Shown one piece after another: positions 54,258 through 64,000 of a stretch of DNA of 64,000 nucleotides (position 1 is the first letter of the stretch; each line of letters starts with the position of its first letter). The notes under the pieces are model-generated. The model did not search any database. It saw only the letters and a program-made list of their open reading frames with translations, and had not been told where the DNA came from. Position numbers and translations under genes: made by a program. This DNA is from Hoplostethus atlanticus (taxonomy: Eukaryota > Chordata > Actinopteri > Trachichthyiformes > Trachichthyidae). The DNA is taken from contig JAXDDX010000185.1 in the NCBI GenBank assembly GCA_034670405.1, positions 707,240-771,239 on the forward strand. Reading direction: 5' to 3'.

Positions 54258-57200
54258 AATCAAGTCTCTATCACACTCTCGCATGCTGAAAAAAGCCAGG
54301 CTAAATTTTAGTACTGTCTGGACAAAAAGAGCTGAGCCACTACAGAAGAGAATGGGACAAGAAGACCAAATGGCTGTTTAATGCAGTCATCACTGACCTG
54401 ATCACTGGCAAAGGGACTGAAAAGTCTTTTTTCCCCTAGAAGGCTATACATTTTCAACGTTTTGATTATCTAGATACAGTTGCAATTCAGAGATTGAGAT
54501 TTGTGAAGCCTGTTGAATTACCTGCATTCCTGCATACATGGCTCCTAAAATATTATCTGATCTTCATCTAAGTCATAACAATAGAATAACACCATGTGAT
54601 TTAACAAATAACAAAAAATGTACTTTTACATGTTTTTATTGAACATATTGTTCAAATATTAACGGCCCTGAGCTGTAAAATGTATGTGAACTTCTAGGAT
54701 AATGACTTCTATAAGGTATTTGAATCAGCAACTGAATTGATCAGCAACTACAGGTAACGTTTGGTTGAGGTTATTGCTGCTAAAGGAGGTTCCACCAGTT
54801 ACTGAGGGCTAATCAGAGGTTCAATCCCCGGCTCCTCCAATCCACATGTCGAAGTGTCCTTGGGCAAGACACTGAACCCCAAATTGCTCCCAATGGTCAG
54901 GTCAGCACCTTGCATGGTAGCTCACTGCCATCGGTGTCTGAGTGTGTGTGAATGGGTGAATGAGAGGCATATACTGTAAAGCACTTTGGATAAAAGCGCT
55001 ATATAAATGCAGCCATTTACCATTTACTAAATCTCATGGTTCACATACTTTTTCCAATAAAAGCTGTTAACATTTGAACAGTATGTTCAATAAAAACATG
55101 TAAAAGTACATATTCTGTATGTTATTTGTTAAATCACATTTCATATATTTGTAGGACCATATAATATGTTCACATTATTCAGCATGTTTTAATGGTGGAA
55201 TGTTTTTTGTTTTTTTTTCATTATCAGTGTAGTGTGCAGTGTAATCGTTTGAGCCTGGATTTGGACTGTGAAAACCATGAAGTGTAGTTCAAGGGTTTTC
55301 ATTCCAACTATTTTTAATATTTAATAACCACTACTATGTTATTACTGCTACTACTACCACCACCAGTATTATGATTTCTATTATTATTGGCTAGATTCAA
55401 AGTCCCCAAAAAATCCAACAATATAAAGGGACCAGGGCTAGGGGAAAAATAAAATAAGACCCCTTTCAGTATGTAAAAAAAACACAATTACAAGTAATAA
55501 GCTGTTTTGTTTCATGTGTTCATGTCAAATTAGTAGCAATCTTACTGGTTGATTTCACAGTTTCAGCTGGCTAGGGTTGGCCACTGCATCCTCATATTCT
55601 GCTATTTTGAGGCTAATCTTGTTTCCCATGGAAGAGCCAAAATTCCTCAGCTGATGCCTAATTCTGCGTGAACTCCTCTGAGTCCTGGTGGGCCATGTTA
55701 TGAAAGAGCAAACTAAAGGTAATTAGTCCTGCAGAGTAAGTGAGCTAACAGCTGGAATTATGGGATGAGGGATGGAGGAGATAAAAATAAGCAACTGTTT
55801 TACTACATATCATGGTTTCACCTCCTTTCTTAACCTTTCATTTGAAGTGTCACTCTTCACCCACTCAACCTCTTATGTCTTATCATGTCCCTACTCCTGC
55901 CTGTCTCCTAAATTAATTGACTATGGCAGTGCTTCTCAACCCTTTTCCAGTCATGCCTCCCTTTGTATGGAGGCCCAAAGCTGACATTTACATTAATTAA
56001 TTAATGTAAGAGAGCTGAAGTGATAAGTTCATGTATGATTTGATTGGATGTAACCCAGTAAACTATCATTTCTCTTTGGAACCTGTCTCTAGTGTGATGT
56101 TTGCACTGAACGTGGCCCCAGATTGGATCAGTGAGTGGCAGGCTTCCCCCAGTTTGCCACAATATATACACAAATAAATAAAATGATGCATGAATGCACA
56201 CAGTAATAGATAAATAAATAGATGACATCTGGTATGAATTTATATTTCTGTATTATTTGTTGCCCTATTTATTTGTCTCATTCATCAATTTCTGTTTATA
56301 TTTATTTCCCTATTTACTTATTTGTGTATTTATTCCCTTAGAATTGAATTCTGTATTTCGAAATGTCTCTTTTTATTTTCTTAATGAATTTCAGTATATA
56401 TTATTTTCCCTATTTATTTATTTATTTATTTATTTATTTCCGTATTTCCCTGTCCTTATGATAATTAGGGGGGCTGTCCATCAGAGCTGGTCATGGTGTT
56501 CCCTTACTCCAATTGGTTGATCTGTAACAGAGTGTGTAGATCGATTGTACCTGCCTTACTATGCTCTCAAATGAAAAGAAAACAACTTTGCTTGTTCAGG
56601 GGTTGCTAGCTAGCCTAGCACAGTGCTTGGCTAGTGCCAAGCCAACACCATAGCCAGAGAGTTAAGAGTGTTGGCTGACCTTGCCGAAAATGATTGTGGC
56701 AGACTGGGAGGGGGGTGGGGTGGCGGTGTCGGCTGGATGGAGCAGAGAGCGAGCGAGACCAGCAGCGCTGACTGAGCGACCTGTTCCCGGAGGATGCAGC
56801 CGGGAGCTGCTGGCTCCATCCCTCGGGAACAGGTTGGTCGCCACCGCTGGTCTTGCTTGCTCTTCACTCCATCCAGCCAGCAGTCGACTCCCTGTCGAAT
56901 TCTCACGCTCGTCCACACACGCACACACAGGTTAAAATGACCCAGCTGCAATTGGCCTTAATTGTCCGCAGCTGGTGCTGGATACAGGGTCAGACCACTG
57001 ATTCAACTCTCCCCTGCATCCAGCCTACACGCGCGCGGCCCCCCATTCTGCCACAAAGATTTTCTACTGTTTCGTGTGGAGGCTGCGACTGACCGTTTGA
57101 GTCACTTGACCCTGTGGTGTTCCTCAATTTTGAAGAGGCCGCCCATAGTCTGAATGTTATGCTCAAACATTCTGATTACCTGAGAACTATTACCCCATAG

Positions 57201-58527
57201 TCTATTATGTGCATTAAAATCCCCACACCAAATTTCTCTTCTAGTAGCATTATCTGAAATCTCAAACATTTCCATGCTTAATGTCTTGCAGGGGTTGTAT
57301 TATTTTGAAATTCCCATCTGTTTTACATACTTCAATTACTACACATTCCACACCTACTGGAGTTGGTAATCTTGTAAAAGCTAAACATTACAGTTATTTA
57401 ACAGACGGTTTTATCCAAAGCGACTTACAATAAGTGCATTCAACGTAGGTAGGCAAGAGAAATATTAGTCACCAGAAATCCTAAGTGCATCTCCTACCAG
57501 TGCTAAGGTAAAAGGTATAAAAAGTTATCTATCTATTTTTTAAAAAATATTAATAAATGTAAAACAACCTTCACCTTAATTTTCTATTCTGTCATATCGA
57601 ACTGAATTATATCATGGTATAATAAAATCCAAATGAGGGCGCACGCCAATTCTAATAGGCTACTCCTTCTTCTTCTACTTCTCCTCCTCCTGCTGTATGG
57701 CTGATGGCAAAGCAGCTATAAATAAAACCAGCTATTAATAAATACAACAACAAATAAATGTGAAAATATATTTATCTATAAAATAAATACATATATTAAT
57801 ACAATTCCAAAATAATACATTTCATTTATAAATTAATTTGGGAATAAGTAAATATAGAAATATAAAAATAAATGCATAAACACTAAAAAAAAAGTACATA
57901 AGTATGTATCTTATTTACTTTAAGATAGTATTTAATTTATGTATTTATTAACCCTTTTGATTCATTAAATTATATATATCCAATAATGGCAGTACTTTGA
58001 ACATTTTAAGAATTTCACATAACCTTTTATACTGTATTTACAATAACTATTTCCTAGGTAAGAAAAACGCAAAGAAATATTGGAGCATCACTTCCAAACT
58101 GAGACATTTATTTCAACTTGTCCATGTTTACGGAGGAAATAAATATTTTAACACAAAATAAATAAATCTAATATAATCTGTAGCCTAACCACACCTAGTA
58201 CACACACACTTATTCTCACCACATCATAATACTACCACATAAACCCAGCTCCTCCTCACCAGTGAAGACCAGGCTGACTTCACGGAGGTCCTCATGAGGC
58301 ACCCGGAAGCTGAAGGACTCATTGTAGAAGGGGTCGATGGTGCCTCGCATGCAGGACGTCTTCTTGGACTTCACCAGCTTCAGACCTGTCACCAACTGGA
58401 CTTTAACAAACGGATCTGGAGGAGACGGTGGCATCAATAGATATCAGTTAATAGATCAGTCAAATCATATGATCGGGAGACACATGCAACGTTGAGTCCT
58501 TTTCTGCCTATAGAGTCCCCCCCTCCA

Positions 58528-58622
<95 letters not shown>

Positions 58623-61600
58623 CACACACACACACACACACACACAGATTTTAGTCTTGCGAACAAGTGATAGTCAGGGTGTGGGAGGTGGGAGTTATGG
58701 AGAGGAATTTGTTAGCACTCTAGCTAACAAAACTAGCTAACAAATCCAAATGCCAATAGTTGTTCAGGTTAACGGAGATGACTCTTCTCATCTCTAATGT
58801 GTTGGTTCCCACACATTTCACTGCACTTTTATACTGTTATAATACTATTACTATTACTACTATAATACTATACCTGTATACATATGACAAATAAACCTTT
58901 GAATCTTGAATCAAGCTGCAACCCAAAGTGTTTTGAGTAGAGACTAGGCCTAAAGACAAGACAGTTTACTGAGTCACAGTAACCTACATTTCGAAACAAA
59001 TCTACCTTATGAGACAATTCACTTTTACTGAGAACATTACAAAATGGATCTACACCCACACCACAACAATCCTTTTAAGGTATCTCTCTTTTTCTAGCCT
59101 GGCTGTTATATTATGTAGATATTTGCGAACAGCCAATCCTCCAATGGACCTCCATAATGGACTTAGACGTGGTTGATTTGATTTGTGACGCAACTGCAAA
59201 GCCTCAAAGCCTATTCTCGATCATCACAATACCTACCTGCCACTGTAAAGCACATTTTATTCAACATTTAAATGTGGTTAACACAGAGTTTTGAGGTAAG
59301 AGCACATTTTCCCAGAACCAATAACACTTCAATAGAATAAAGGTAATTTAGGTAAAACAAATTAAAATATTACATAGGTCCACAAAATCCGTTTTTTACA
59401 TCTTGATGACATGACAGATTAAAGTCTCAGTTCTCTGGTTTCTGACCGGCCTCTGGAGAGAGTTCTTAATAGCAACAATTGACTGAACATTCCTATACAA
59501 TATGAATAATTCAATCATTTTATTCCACTCTCTTATTCTATTTCCAGTCGACGGGGATCTGGAATCTATCCTGGCATGAATTATGCAGAAGGCAGGGAGA
59601 CACCCTGGACAGGTCTCAGGATTTGTATTCCCCTTATATTCCCCTCTAAACTGTGGTCAGCTATATGTGTTGTACCTAAGGCCAGCTCCTCCAAGCGTCA
59701 TGAATCAAAAAGAACGAAATGAATGAAAAAAAAATCAGCTACTCTTGGAGAACACAAAGCTTTAAAAACAAAAACCAACATGCTTTGGCAGCAACAGCCT
59801 TTGCCAGGGTTATAGGATTGCATACAAAGTCAACAATGAATCAAATGAATATGAAAAATGTACAGTAAATGAAACTCCAGGCAGGAAAGTGAGTTTTGAA
59901 AGCCAAAAATCTCAGCACCTGGCCAAGTCATTGGTATTGATCAACGCCCCACAGATATATTATGATAATTTTGTGCTATGGGACAGCGAAATCTGACTTA
60001 TTGCATATTTTATAGCTTTATAGCTGACATTTTTTGAATCGTTGTGTGTTGTACCTGAGCCCTGGCTCATGTCGGTCTGCAGTAGCTGTTTGGCTCTGAT
60101 GACATCGACATTGAGTCTGCCAGCGCTGGGCAGGTAGGTCAGAGACAGCAGCAGCTCTCCCAGCTCTACCTTCGTTCTATAGGGAGATGAATGGAGAGAG
60201 AGAGATAGAGAGACAGACCACAACCAGAGAGTACTGGCAGACTATCTGATCAGTGGAAGGAAGACATGAACATGACCTTACTGGATGGCCAGATAGCAGT
60301 GTGCAGTAAACTATTTTTCCACAATAAAGTGCAATTGTATCCCAATAGACCATGCAGAAGGTTGATGGCTGAGGAGATGAATGAGAGTTTGTATCTCTTG
60401 GTTTTGATCCTGTTTTTGAACTAGGTACCAGAAGAAAGACTTAGGTGTGTCCGGCCCGCACAGCTAAGTTGGTAGAGCAGTCAGTCTCAGAGTTGTGGGT
60501 TCGATCCCCACATAGTGTTAACTGTCACCTTTGTAAGTCACTTTGGATTTAAAAAAGGCGTCTGCTAAATGACTGTAATGGATTGAGTGTTATAGTATGA
60601 AATCTGGGCTTGTCTTTCAAACAGCTCAGACTGATCTGTCATCATATATCACACCCTTTATTCTGTCAACACAAACGTAAATCAACAGCTAAGACTGTGT
60701 GTGAGAATCTACAACCTCCAAGCTGTGTGTGTTGGCCAAAACACTAAACTTCTTGCTGAGCCATTCTTTGGGAGTGCCACACAAGCTCCTCCCCAAAGAT
60801 CTCCTTTTTGACTGGTGAATTTCATACCCAATTATTTACCCACTTTCTTGGTTTAACTAATGGAAGAGGAGGTTCACTTATTTTAGCACCTACACTAATT
60901 TCTTTTAAAGGGGACATATTATGAAAAACGGCTTATTCCTGGCCCTTATACATGTTCCACGTGTTACAATTGACCTAAGTAGCAGAGAAAAAGTGAAATC
61001 TGGAAGTCACCCCCTTTTTCTGTAGTTTCCTTTTTCAAAAAACAGTCCAAAAAACAGGCCGTTTTGAAAAGTCGCCCGTTTAGACGTCATAACGGGCCAC
61101 TGTTAGCATAATCCAACCCCTCTCAGAGCATGCCCACGCCCAAGTGAATAACCACTCCCATTTACCTCATCTCAAAATGCAGCTCCCGGCAGCGCCGCAA
61201 GCCGTTGCTTATGGTGCATTCCATTGTACTCAGAAGTCGATAATTCCGAGTTGGTATTCCCAATTTCCAATATAAATGTGTTCCAGTGCATCTGGAAAAC
61301 ATGGACGCCCGCAGCGAACTCATGTTTGTATGGCAAGTCTCAGAATGTTACAAGCATCTAAAGAGGACCTACATCAACTACTACAGCGCCATTAGTGAAG
61401 AGAATCGGCGCATATCACTGAACGTGAATGTTAGTAGTCTAGTACCACACGGTAGTAAAGACTTGTATCTTGTAACGTTGAGCTCAAATCAACCGAATTA
61501 CGTTACAAATGTAAACTACAAAGTTGGATCTTGCCCGAGTTTCCGACTTGAATGTTCTATTGCGTCTTTCCGTGTCTGAGGTTGTTTTTTCCAAGTACAA

Positions 61601-63603
61601 TGGAATGCACCATTACTTTGCGAACAGTGGAGCTACAACGACAACATGTCTACGGCCAGATCCCAACTCTCCAGTTGTTCTGTTGTAGGATGCAGGCAGC
61701 AAAATAGATCCCTGCACAGTCTCCCAACACACGAAAATGCTAGGACAGAGTGGATTAATTTTATTTTTAACGGCAATGTCCCGGCTACAGTTAGCTCATT
61801 TTTTATGTGTGTGATAATCACTTCACGTCGGACTGCTTGAGCAACGAGGACCAGTTCACAGCAGGATTAGCATCTAAATTGAAGCTTAAAGATGGAGCGA
61901 TTCATACGATACGTGACCCATCTGCAAACTTGGAATCTGTAAGTGTCACCATGTTTTGATTTTTTGATTCTGACCATACCTGTGAACTGGGCACCAACGC
62001 CTTCCACCAGTGGCCTCCTTTGACCAGGTCCACCTCGCTGAGAGGCACTGCCACCTTACCAATCACACAGTGACGTGAGAACTTGTCAAAGTCCACTACT
62101 GACAGCAGTAGCGTTCGTCTCTGGGCCTCCAGGAAAACCAGATCGAAGGTAAAGCGTTCTTCGAAAACCGGGTTCTGGGTCTTTCTTTTCACCCCTGTTT
62201 GCCGTGAATTCTTGTGGTCCGGCAACAGACTCATCTTAACATATGGGTTAGAGTGGGCCATGTCCTGCCGAGCACCGTCATAGGTCAGTGGGGGGGGTAG
62301 GTCACGGGCCTCGATGACCCGAACACCCAGATGTCCGTTGATAAGATCATATCTGAAGATTACACAAATAGGAACAAGTCACCTTAACAGATTTCTTTTT
62401 GCTTCTTTTTTTATTTTGTTTCATGTGGCCCAAAAGGAATTAAACCAATCTTAACTTCTGTGTCTACGTTTTGGCCTTTGGTACTATTTTCACCATGTAA
62501 TTGGAATCTTTCAGTATGATGAAGGAGTAAGGGCAAAGGTCAGTCAGAGACTTTTATTTTCCAGAATGGAAAGCAGATGGTAAAGCACATCCTTTATTTT
62601 TAATAATGGTCCTTGTCCTATAGGGGTTTTATTTGCCATAAAAGTCTATATATCTTAGAGGTACAGGGCTCATGCAATCTAAAACTCATTCAATATGTAG
62701 TTTTAAACAAAAGTTTTAACAAGATATACGTCAGACAAATCATAAAATCTGACAGCGACCATTCCAAAACGCTATGTAGAACACTGTACCGGAAATCCTG
62801 CCTCCGGAAATTCCATACTTCCATCAGAAGTAGGAAGCACCGCATGTAAACAGAACAACCTGGAAGCTTACAATAAATGTTGCAAGCACAGTTGCTGAAG
62901 TGGTTTGAGATTTTGTATACTGTAGAGAGATGAAACCTGAGCTGTTCTGTGTAAGGTAGCTAGCAACTTGCTAAAGTGGATGTTCTCCGCAGGCTCTAAA
63001 CAATAGGGACAGGAAGGATGTTACAGGTAGTAAGGTTAGTAAGCAGAAGTTTTATTTTGAAAATTTGGGTCTGGAAGTTGACTCTGAACTGCTGCAGGCA
63101 TGACAACATAAGAAGTAGAAGTATACCTTATTGCAAATCATTACAATCAAAAGCAACTTGCAGTTAGAAATGTTTTAGAAATCAATATCTCAACATCTCT
63201 AAGGTACATGCATTTAAGCGTGATTGCCTCTACAACTGAATTATAAAAAATTATTTGGACATTATGATTTAGGTTGTGATTTTATAATGCTCAAACTGTA
63301 GATATCATCAGGACTCTTTCAGGACTCTTTCAGGTGCTCAGGAGTGTTTTAGGGCTTACTGGGTGCTGAAGTGGAGCATGCCCAGTTGGTAGCGGCGGAC
63401 GATCTCATCGTCTGTCAACGAGTCCACGTCGTCACCGGAGGAGTCGTGGGAGTAAAGGCGAGGCTCCAGCTTGCGGAAGTATTGATCAGAAGGAGGCTGA
63501 GGCCGACGTAGAGGTTGAATGACTTCCTTCCTTGCTCCCATCGCCCAAAACTCAATGGGCTTCACATCCACAAGGGGAGAACTGGGCTTATGGCTGTCTA
63601 GAC
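52991..63603 (-). CDS. syt17: syt17, synaptotagmin-17 (B/K protein), 3' five exons
   Basis: A tandem-C2 protein of the synaptotagmin family linked to membrane trafficking; by family knowledge it lacks the N-terminal transmembrane helix of classical synaptotagmins. Exons: 63360-63603, 61980-62352, 60055-60169 (or 60176), 58260-58415 and 52991-53187. They cover about 360 of roughly 470 residues. The linker carries [12 protein letters not shown] and [12 protein letters not shown]2A carries [21 protein letters not shown] and [10 protein letters not shown]2B carries [26 protein letters not shown] and [13 protein letters not shown]. The C-terminus ends [13 protein letters not shown]. The N-terminal exons lie beyond the right edge. 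The start of the third exon is odd: the conserved NE codons before VELG are present but one base out of frame. Confidence 0.93.
53188..54593. other. syt17 last intron, 3' part
   Basis: No exon or defined element apart from the TG microsatellite. Confidence 0.5.
54218..54257 (+). repeat. (TG)n microsatellite
   Basis: About 18 TG units in syt17's last intron. Confidence 0.95.
54594..55139. mobile_element. MITE with long inverted ends, carrying a SINE
   Basis: Ends ATGTGATTTAACAAATAACA and its complement; arms continue about 65 bases through GTACTTTTACATGTTTTTAT. The interior is mostly the SINE-like unit at 54785-55020. Autonomous family not identified. Confidence 0.7.
54785..55020 (+). mobile_element. 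SINE-like repeat with pol III B-box-like motif
   Basis: Contains GGTTCAATCCCCGGC (B-box-like), TGTCCTTGGGCAAGACACT and AGCACTTTGGATAAAAGCGC, blocks of a common fish SINE-type repeat. Nested within the MITE. Confidence 0.55.
55140..56685. other. syt17 last intron, middle
   Basis: A lone hAT-like end CAGTGCTTCTCAACCC at 55927 and TTTA-rich DNA at 56400-56440. Nothing else recognised. Confidence 0.45.
56686..57064. mobile_element. GC-rich foldback element
   Basis: Outer ends GAAAATGATTGTGGCAGACT and the complement of GAAAATCTTTGTGGCAGAAT. Within it 56731-56800 and 56812-56878 form an inverted repeat of about 70 bases (GGCTGGATGGAG at the arm start). High GC contrast with the flanks. In syt17's last intron. 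Confidence 0.6.
57120..57375 (-). pseudogene. LINE endonuclease fragment (I/Nimb-like)
   Basis: The minus strand reads [20 protein letters not shown] then [20 protein letters not shown]. GDFNAHNxLWG is the diagnostic apurinic endonuclease block of I-type LINEs. Only this fragment is present. Confidence 0.65.
57386..57550 (-). mobile_element. 5'-truncated LINE tail
   Basis: Same tail as 46886-47050: TTTTATCCAAAGCGACTTAC followed by AATAAGTGCATTCAACGTAG and AGTCACCAGAAATCCTAAGT. Confidence 0.75.
57551..58259. other. syt17 last intron, 5' part
   Basis: Very AT-rich, with many AATAAATA motifs; no element recognised. Confidence 0.5.
58260..58415 (-). CDS. syt17: syt17 second C2B exon
   Basis: 156 bp from CTCCAG to GTGAGG. 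It encodes [20 protein letters not shown], then [16 protein letters not shown] and VSLVFT. The phase (2 bases in, 1 out) matches its neighbours exactly. Confidence 0.92.
58529..58646 (+). repeat. compound microsatellite (CA)n(CAGA)n(CA)n
   Basis: About 45 bases of CA, 50 of CAGA, then 25 of CA, just upstream (minus sense) of a syt17 C2B exon. Confidence 0.95.
58915..59225 (-). repeat. unnamed interspersed repeat R1, copy 3
   Basis: Reverse-complement copy of 39030-39310. It shares GACAAGACAGTTTACTG and CAACTGCAAAGCCTC. It lies in a syt17 intron. Confidence 0.6.
59886..60003 (+). repeat. repeat matching the flanks of the hAT at 14810-16066
   Basis: AGTGAGTTTTGAAAGCCA, CTGGCCAAGTCATTGGTATT and TAATTTTGTGCTATG match 14747-14809 plus 16075-16125, but with no hAT inserted. 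Family unknown. Confidence 0.7.
60055..60169 (-). CDS. syt17: syt17 first C2B exon (ambiguous start)
   Basis: Encodes [20 protein letters not shown] and [18 protein letters not shown], ending at a GTACAA donor in phase 1. Two acceptors are possible. The natural one (TATAG, exon from 60176) restores the conserved NE codons but shifts frame by one base. An AAG acceptor at 60171-60170 keeps frame but drops two residues. I annotated the in-frame version. Confidence 0.85.
60451..60581 (+). mobile_element. tRNA-derived SINE with LINE-like tail
   Basis: The head has an A-box-like TAAGTTGGTAGAGCA and a B box GGGTTCGATCCCCAC with tRNA spacing. The tail AAGGCGTCTGCTAAATGACT is the complement of the tail of the LINE at 46886-47527. 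About 130 bp. Not a functional tRNA gene. Confidence 0.75.
61212..61612. mobile_element. PIF/Harbinger-type MITE, TTA target duplication
   Basis: Inverted ends TGGTGCATTCCATTGTACT on both sides, flanked by TTA at 61209-61211 and 61613-61615. 401 bp. The 97-residue open frame inside is not recognised as a transposase. Confidence 0.8.
61646..61940 (+). pseudogene. THAP zinc-finger domain fragment
   Basis: Starts [20 protein letters not shown] (C-x4-C pair), then [18 protein letters not shown] with the conserved Trp. A frameshift in a T-run near 61800 leads to [12 protein letters not shown], the C and H of the C2CH finger, and [19 protein letters not shown] domains occur in P-element-like and other transposons. 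Broken, so a remnant. Confidence 0.65.
61980..62352 (-). CDS. syt17: syt17 C2A exon
   Basis: 373 bp holding most of the C2A domain: [20 protein letters not shown], then [12 protein letters not shown], the basic strand [19 protein letters not shown], then [15 protein letters not shown] and PSSQ at the end. The acceptor is TTCAG and the donor GTATGG. A run of eight C bases encodes part of PPP, so the reading frame there depends on exact run length. Confidence 0.92.
62353..63359. other. syt17 intron before C2A, nothing recognised
   Basis: No exon or known repeat signature seen. Confidence 0.5.
63360..63603 (-). CDS. syt17: syt17 linker exon before C2A
   Basis: 244 bp from a CCTCAG acceptor to a GTAAGC donor, phases 1 in and 2 out. 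It encodes [18 protein letters not shown], then a variable stretch, then [20 protein letters not shown]. The final Q is completed by the next exon. Confidence 0.9.
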
Positions 63604-64000
63604 CTGAGGAGGAAGACCAGAGGAGGAAAGGGAAGGGAGAAAGAAAAAAGATGGGAATGGTAGGAAAGGAAAGGAAAGGAAAGACTTGAGCTATTTTTCA
63701 ATGCAGTGTCAATTTCAAGGTTTATTAATCATAATATTGTCCTGGATTTCTACCAATGTGCATATCTAAGATTAAATTTGATCATAAAACCATTCTATAA
63801 ATGAGGCCTCTGGTTTCCCCAGACAATTTTTTCGCATACGTTATCTCAATATATTGAGTTACTGACAGGTGGAAAAGAAATGCCAGGAGCTAACCTAGGC
63901 TAATAGATAGCATTTTATACTAATTTCAGTCACCAGAGGTCAGGATTTACTATATTTAAGTTGTCTTGTATGATTTATTGCGATGTCTTCACATACGTCG
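63604..64000. other. syt17 intron at the right edge
   Basis: Purine-rich GGAAA run near 63660, no exon. The upstream syt17 exons lie outside the window. Confidence 0.5.

Larger units (their letters stand above)
60905..61945 (+). mobile_element. DNA transposon remnant with THAP-domain gene
   Basis: Begins AAAGGGGACATATTATGAAA, a terminal block I recognise from abundant fish elements, then a GC-rich leader and a THAP-type coding fragment. A Harbinger-type MITE is nested at 61212-61612. The 3' end is missing; the element abuts the syt17 C2A exon within about 40 bases. Confidence 0.6.

Noticed and set aside
60451..60520. A possible tRNA gene
   Set aside because: The A and B boxes are present but no clean cloverleaf can be drawn, and the LINE-like tail shows it to be a tRNA-derived SINE.

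Overview
The window is vertebrate nuclear DNA, almost certainly from a ray-finned (teleost) fish. Coding sequence comes as short exons with GT-AG introns. The three genes match human 16p12.3 genes, and the DNA between exons is filled with fish-type transposons: L2-like LINEs, Tc1-like, hAT, PIF/Harbinger, BEL/Pao, a possible DIRS, SINEs and MITEs. I cannot name the species.

Three real genes are visible. (1) smg1, minus strand, 5' end only: exon 1 at 10415-10491, exon 2 at 8019-8167 and exon 3 at 4823-4975. The rest lies beyond the left edge. It encodes the N-terminus of the nonsense-mediated-decay PI3K-like kinase. (2) clec19a, plus strand, complete in five exons from 29511 to 42214: a secreted C-type lectin-domain protein of 189 residues. 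(3) syt17, minus strand, five 3' exons from 63603 to 52991: the linker, C2A and C2B domains of synaptotagmin-17 (B/K protein). Its 5' exons lie beyond the right edge. clec19a and syt17 converge tail to tail, and smg1 points away from both. The genes share a chromosomal neighbourhood, not a pathway.

Layout. 1-4.8 kb: smg1 intron 3, holding a degraded L2-like LINE split by a SANT/Myb-coding DNA transposon, then a hAT remnant with an 8-bp target duplication. 5.0-5.3 kb: a perfect 270-bp (TC)n tract next to the exon 3 acceptor. 6-10.4 kb: smg1 introns with short repeats. 12.6-13.5 kb: BEL/Pao pol remnant. 13.9-16.1 kb: a Harbinger element and a hAT element. 16.6-24.6 kb: two Tc1-like elements, the second split by a nearly full-length LINE (18.9-23.8 kb). 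24.6-29.5 kb: mostly plain intergenic DNA. 30.7-40.1 kb: the 9.5-kb intron 2 of clec19a, with two hAT elements sharing one target site, a possible DIRS gag remnant and a Tc1 copy. 42-53 kb: intergenic, with a hAT element carrying what looks like an intron-containing segment followed by its own spliced copy. 53-64 kb: syt17 introns with MITEs, SINEs, LINE pieces and a THAP-domain element.

No prokaryotic-type system, CRISPR array or operon is present. The most unusual structures are the spliced duplicate inside the hAT element at 45-46.2 kb, the triple target-site duplication at 30.7-33.2 kb, the long purine repeat beside the smg1 exon 3 acceptor, and a possible 1-base insertion at the start of the syt17 C2B exon.
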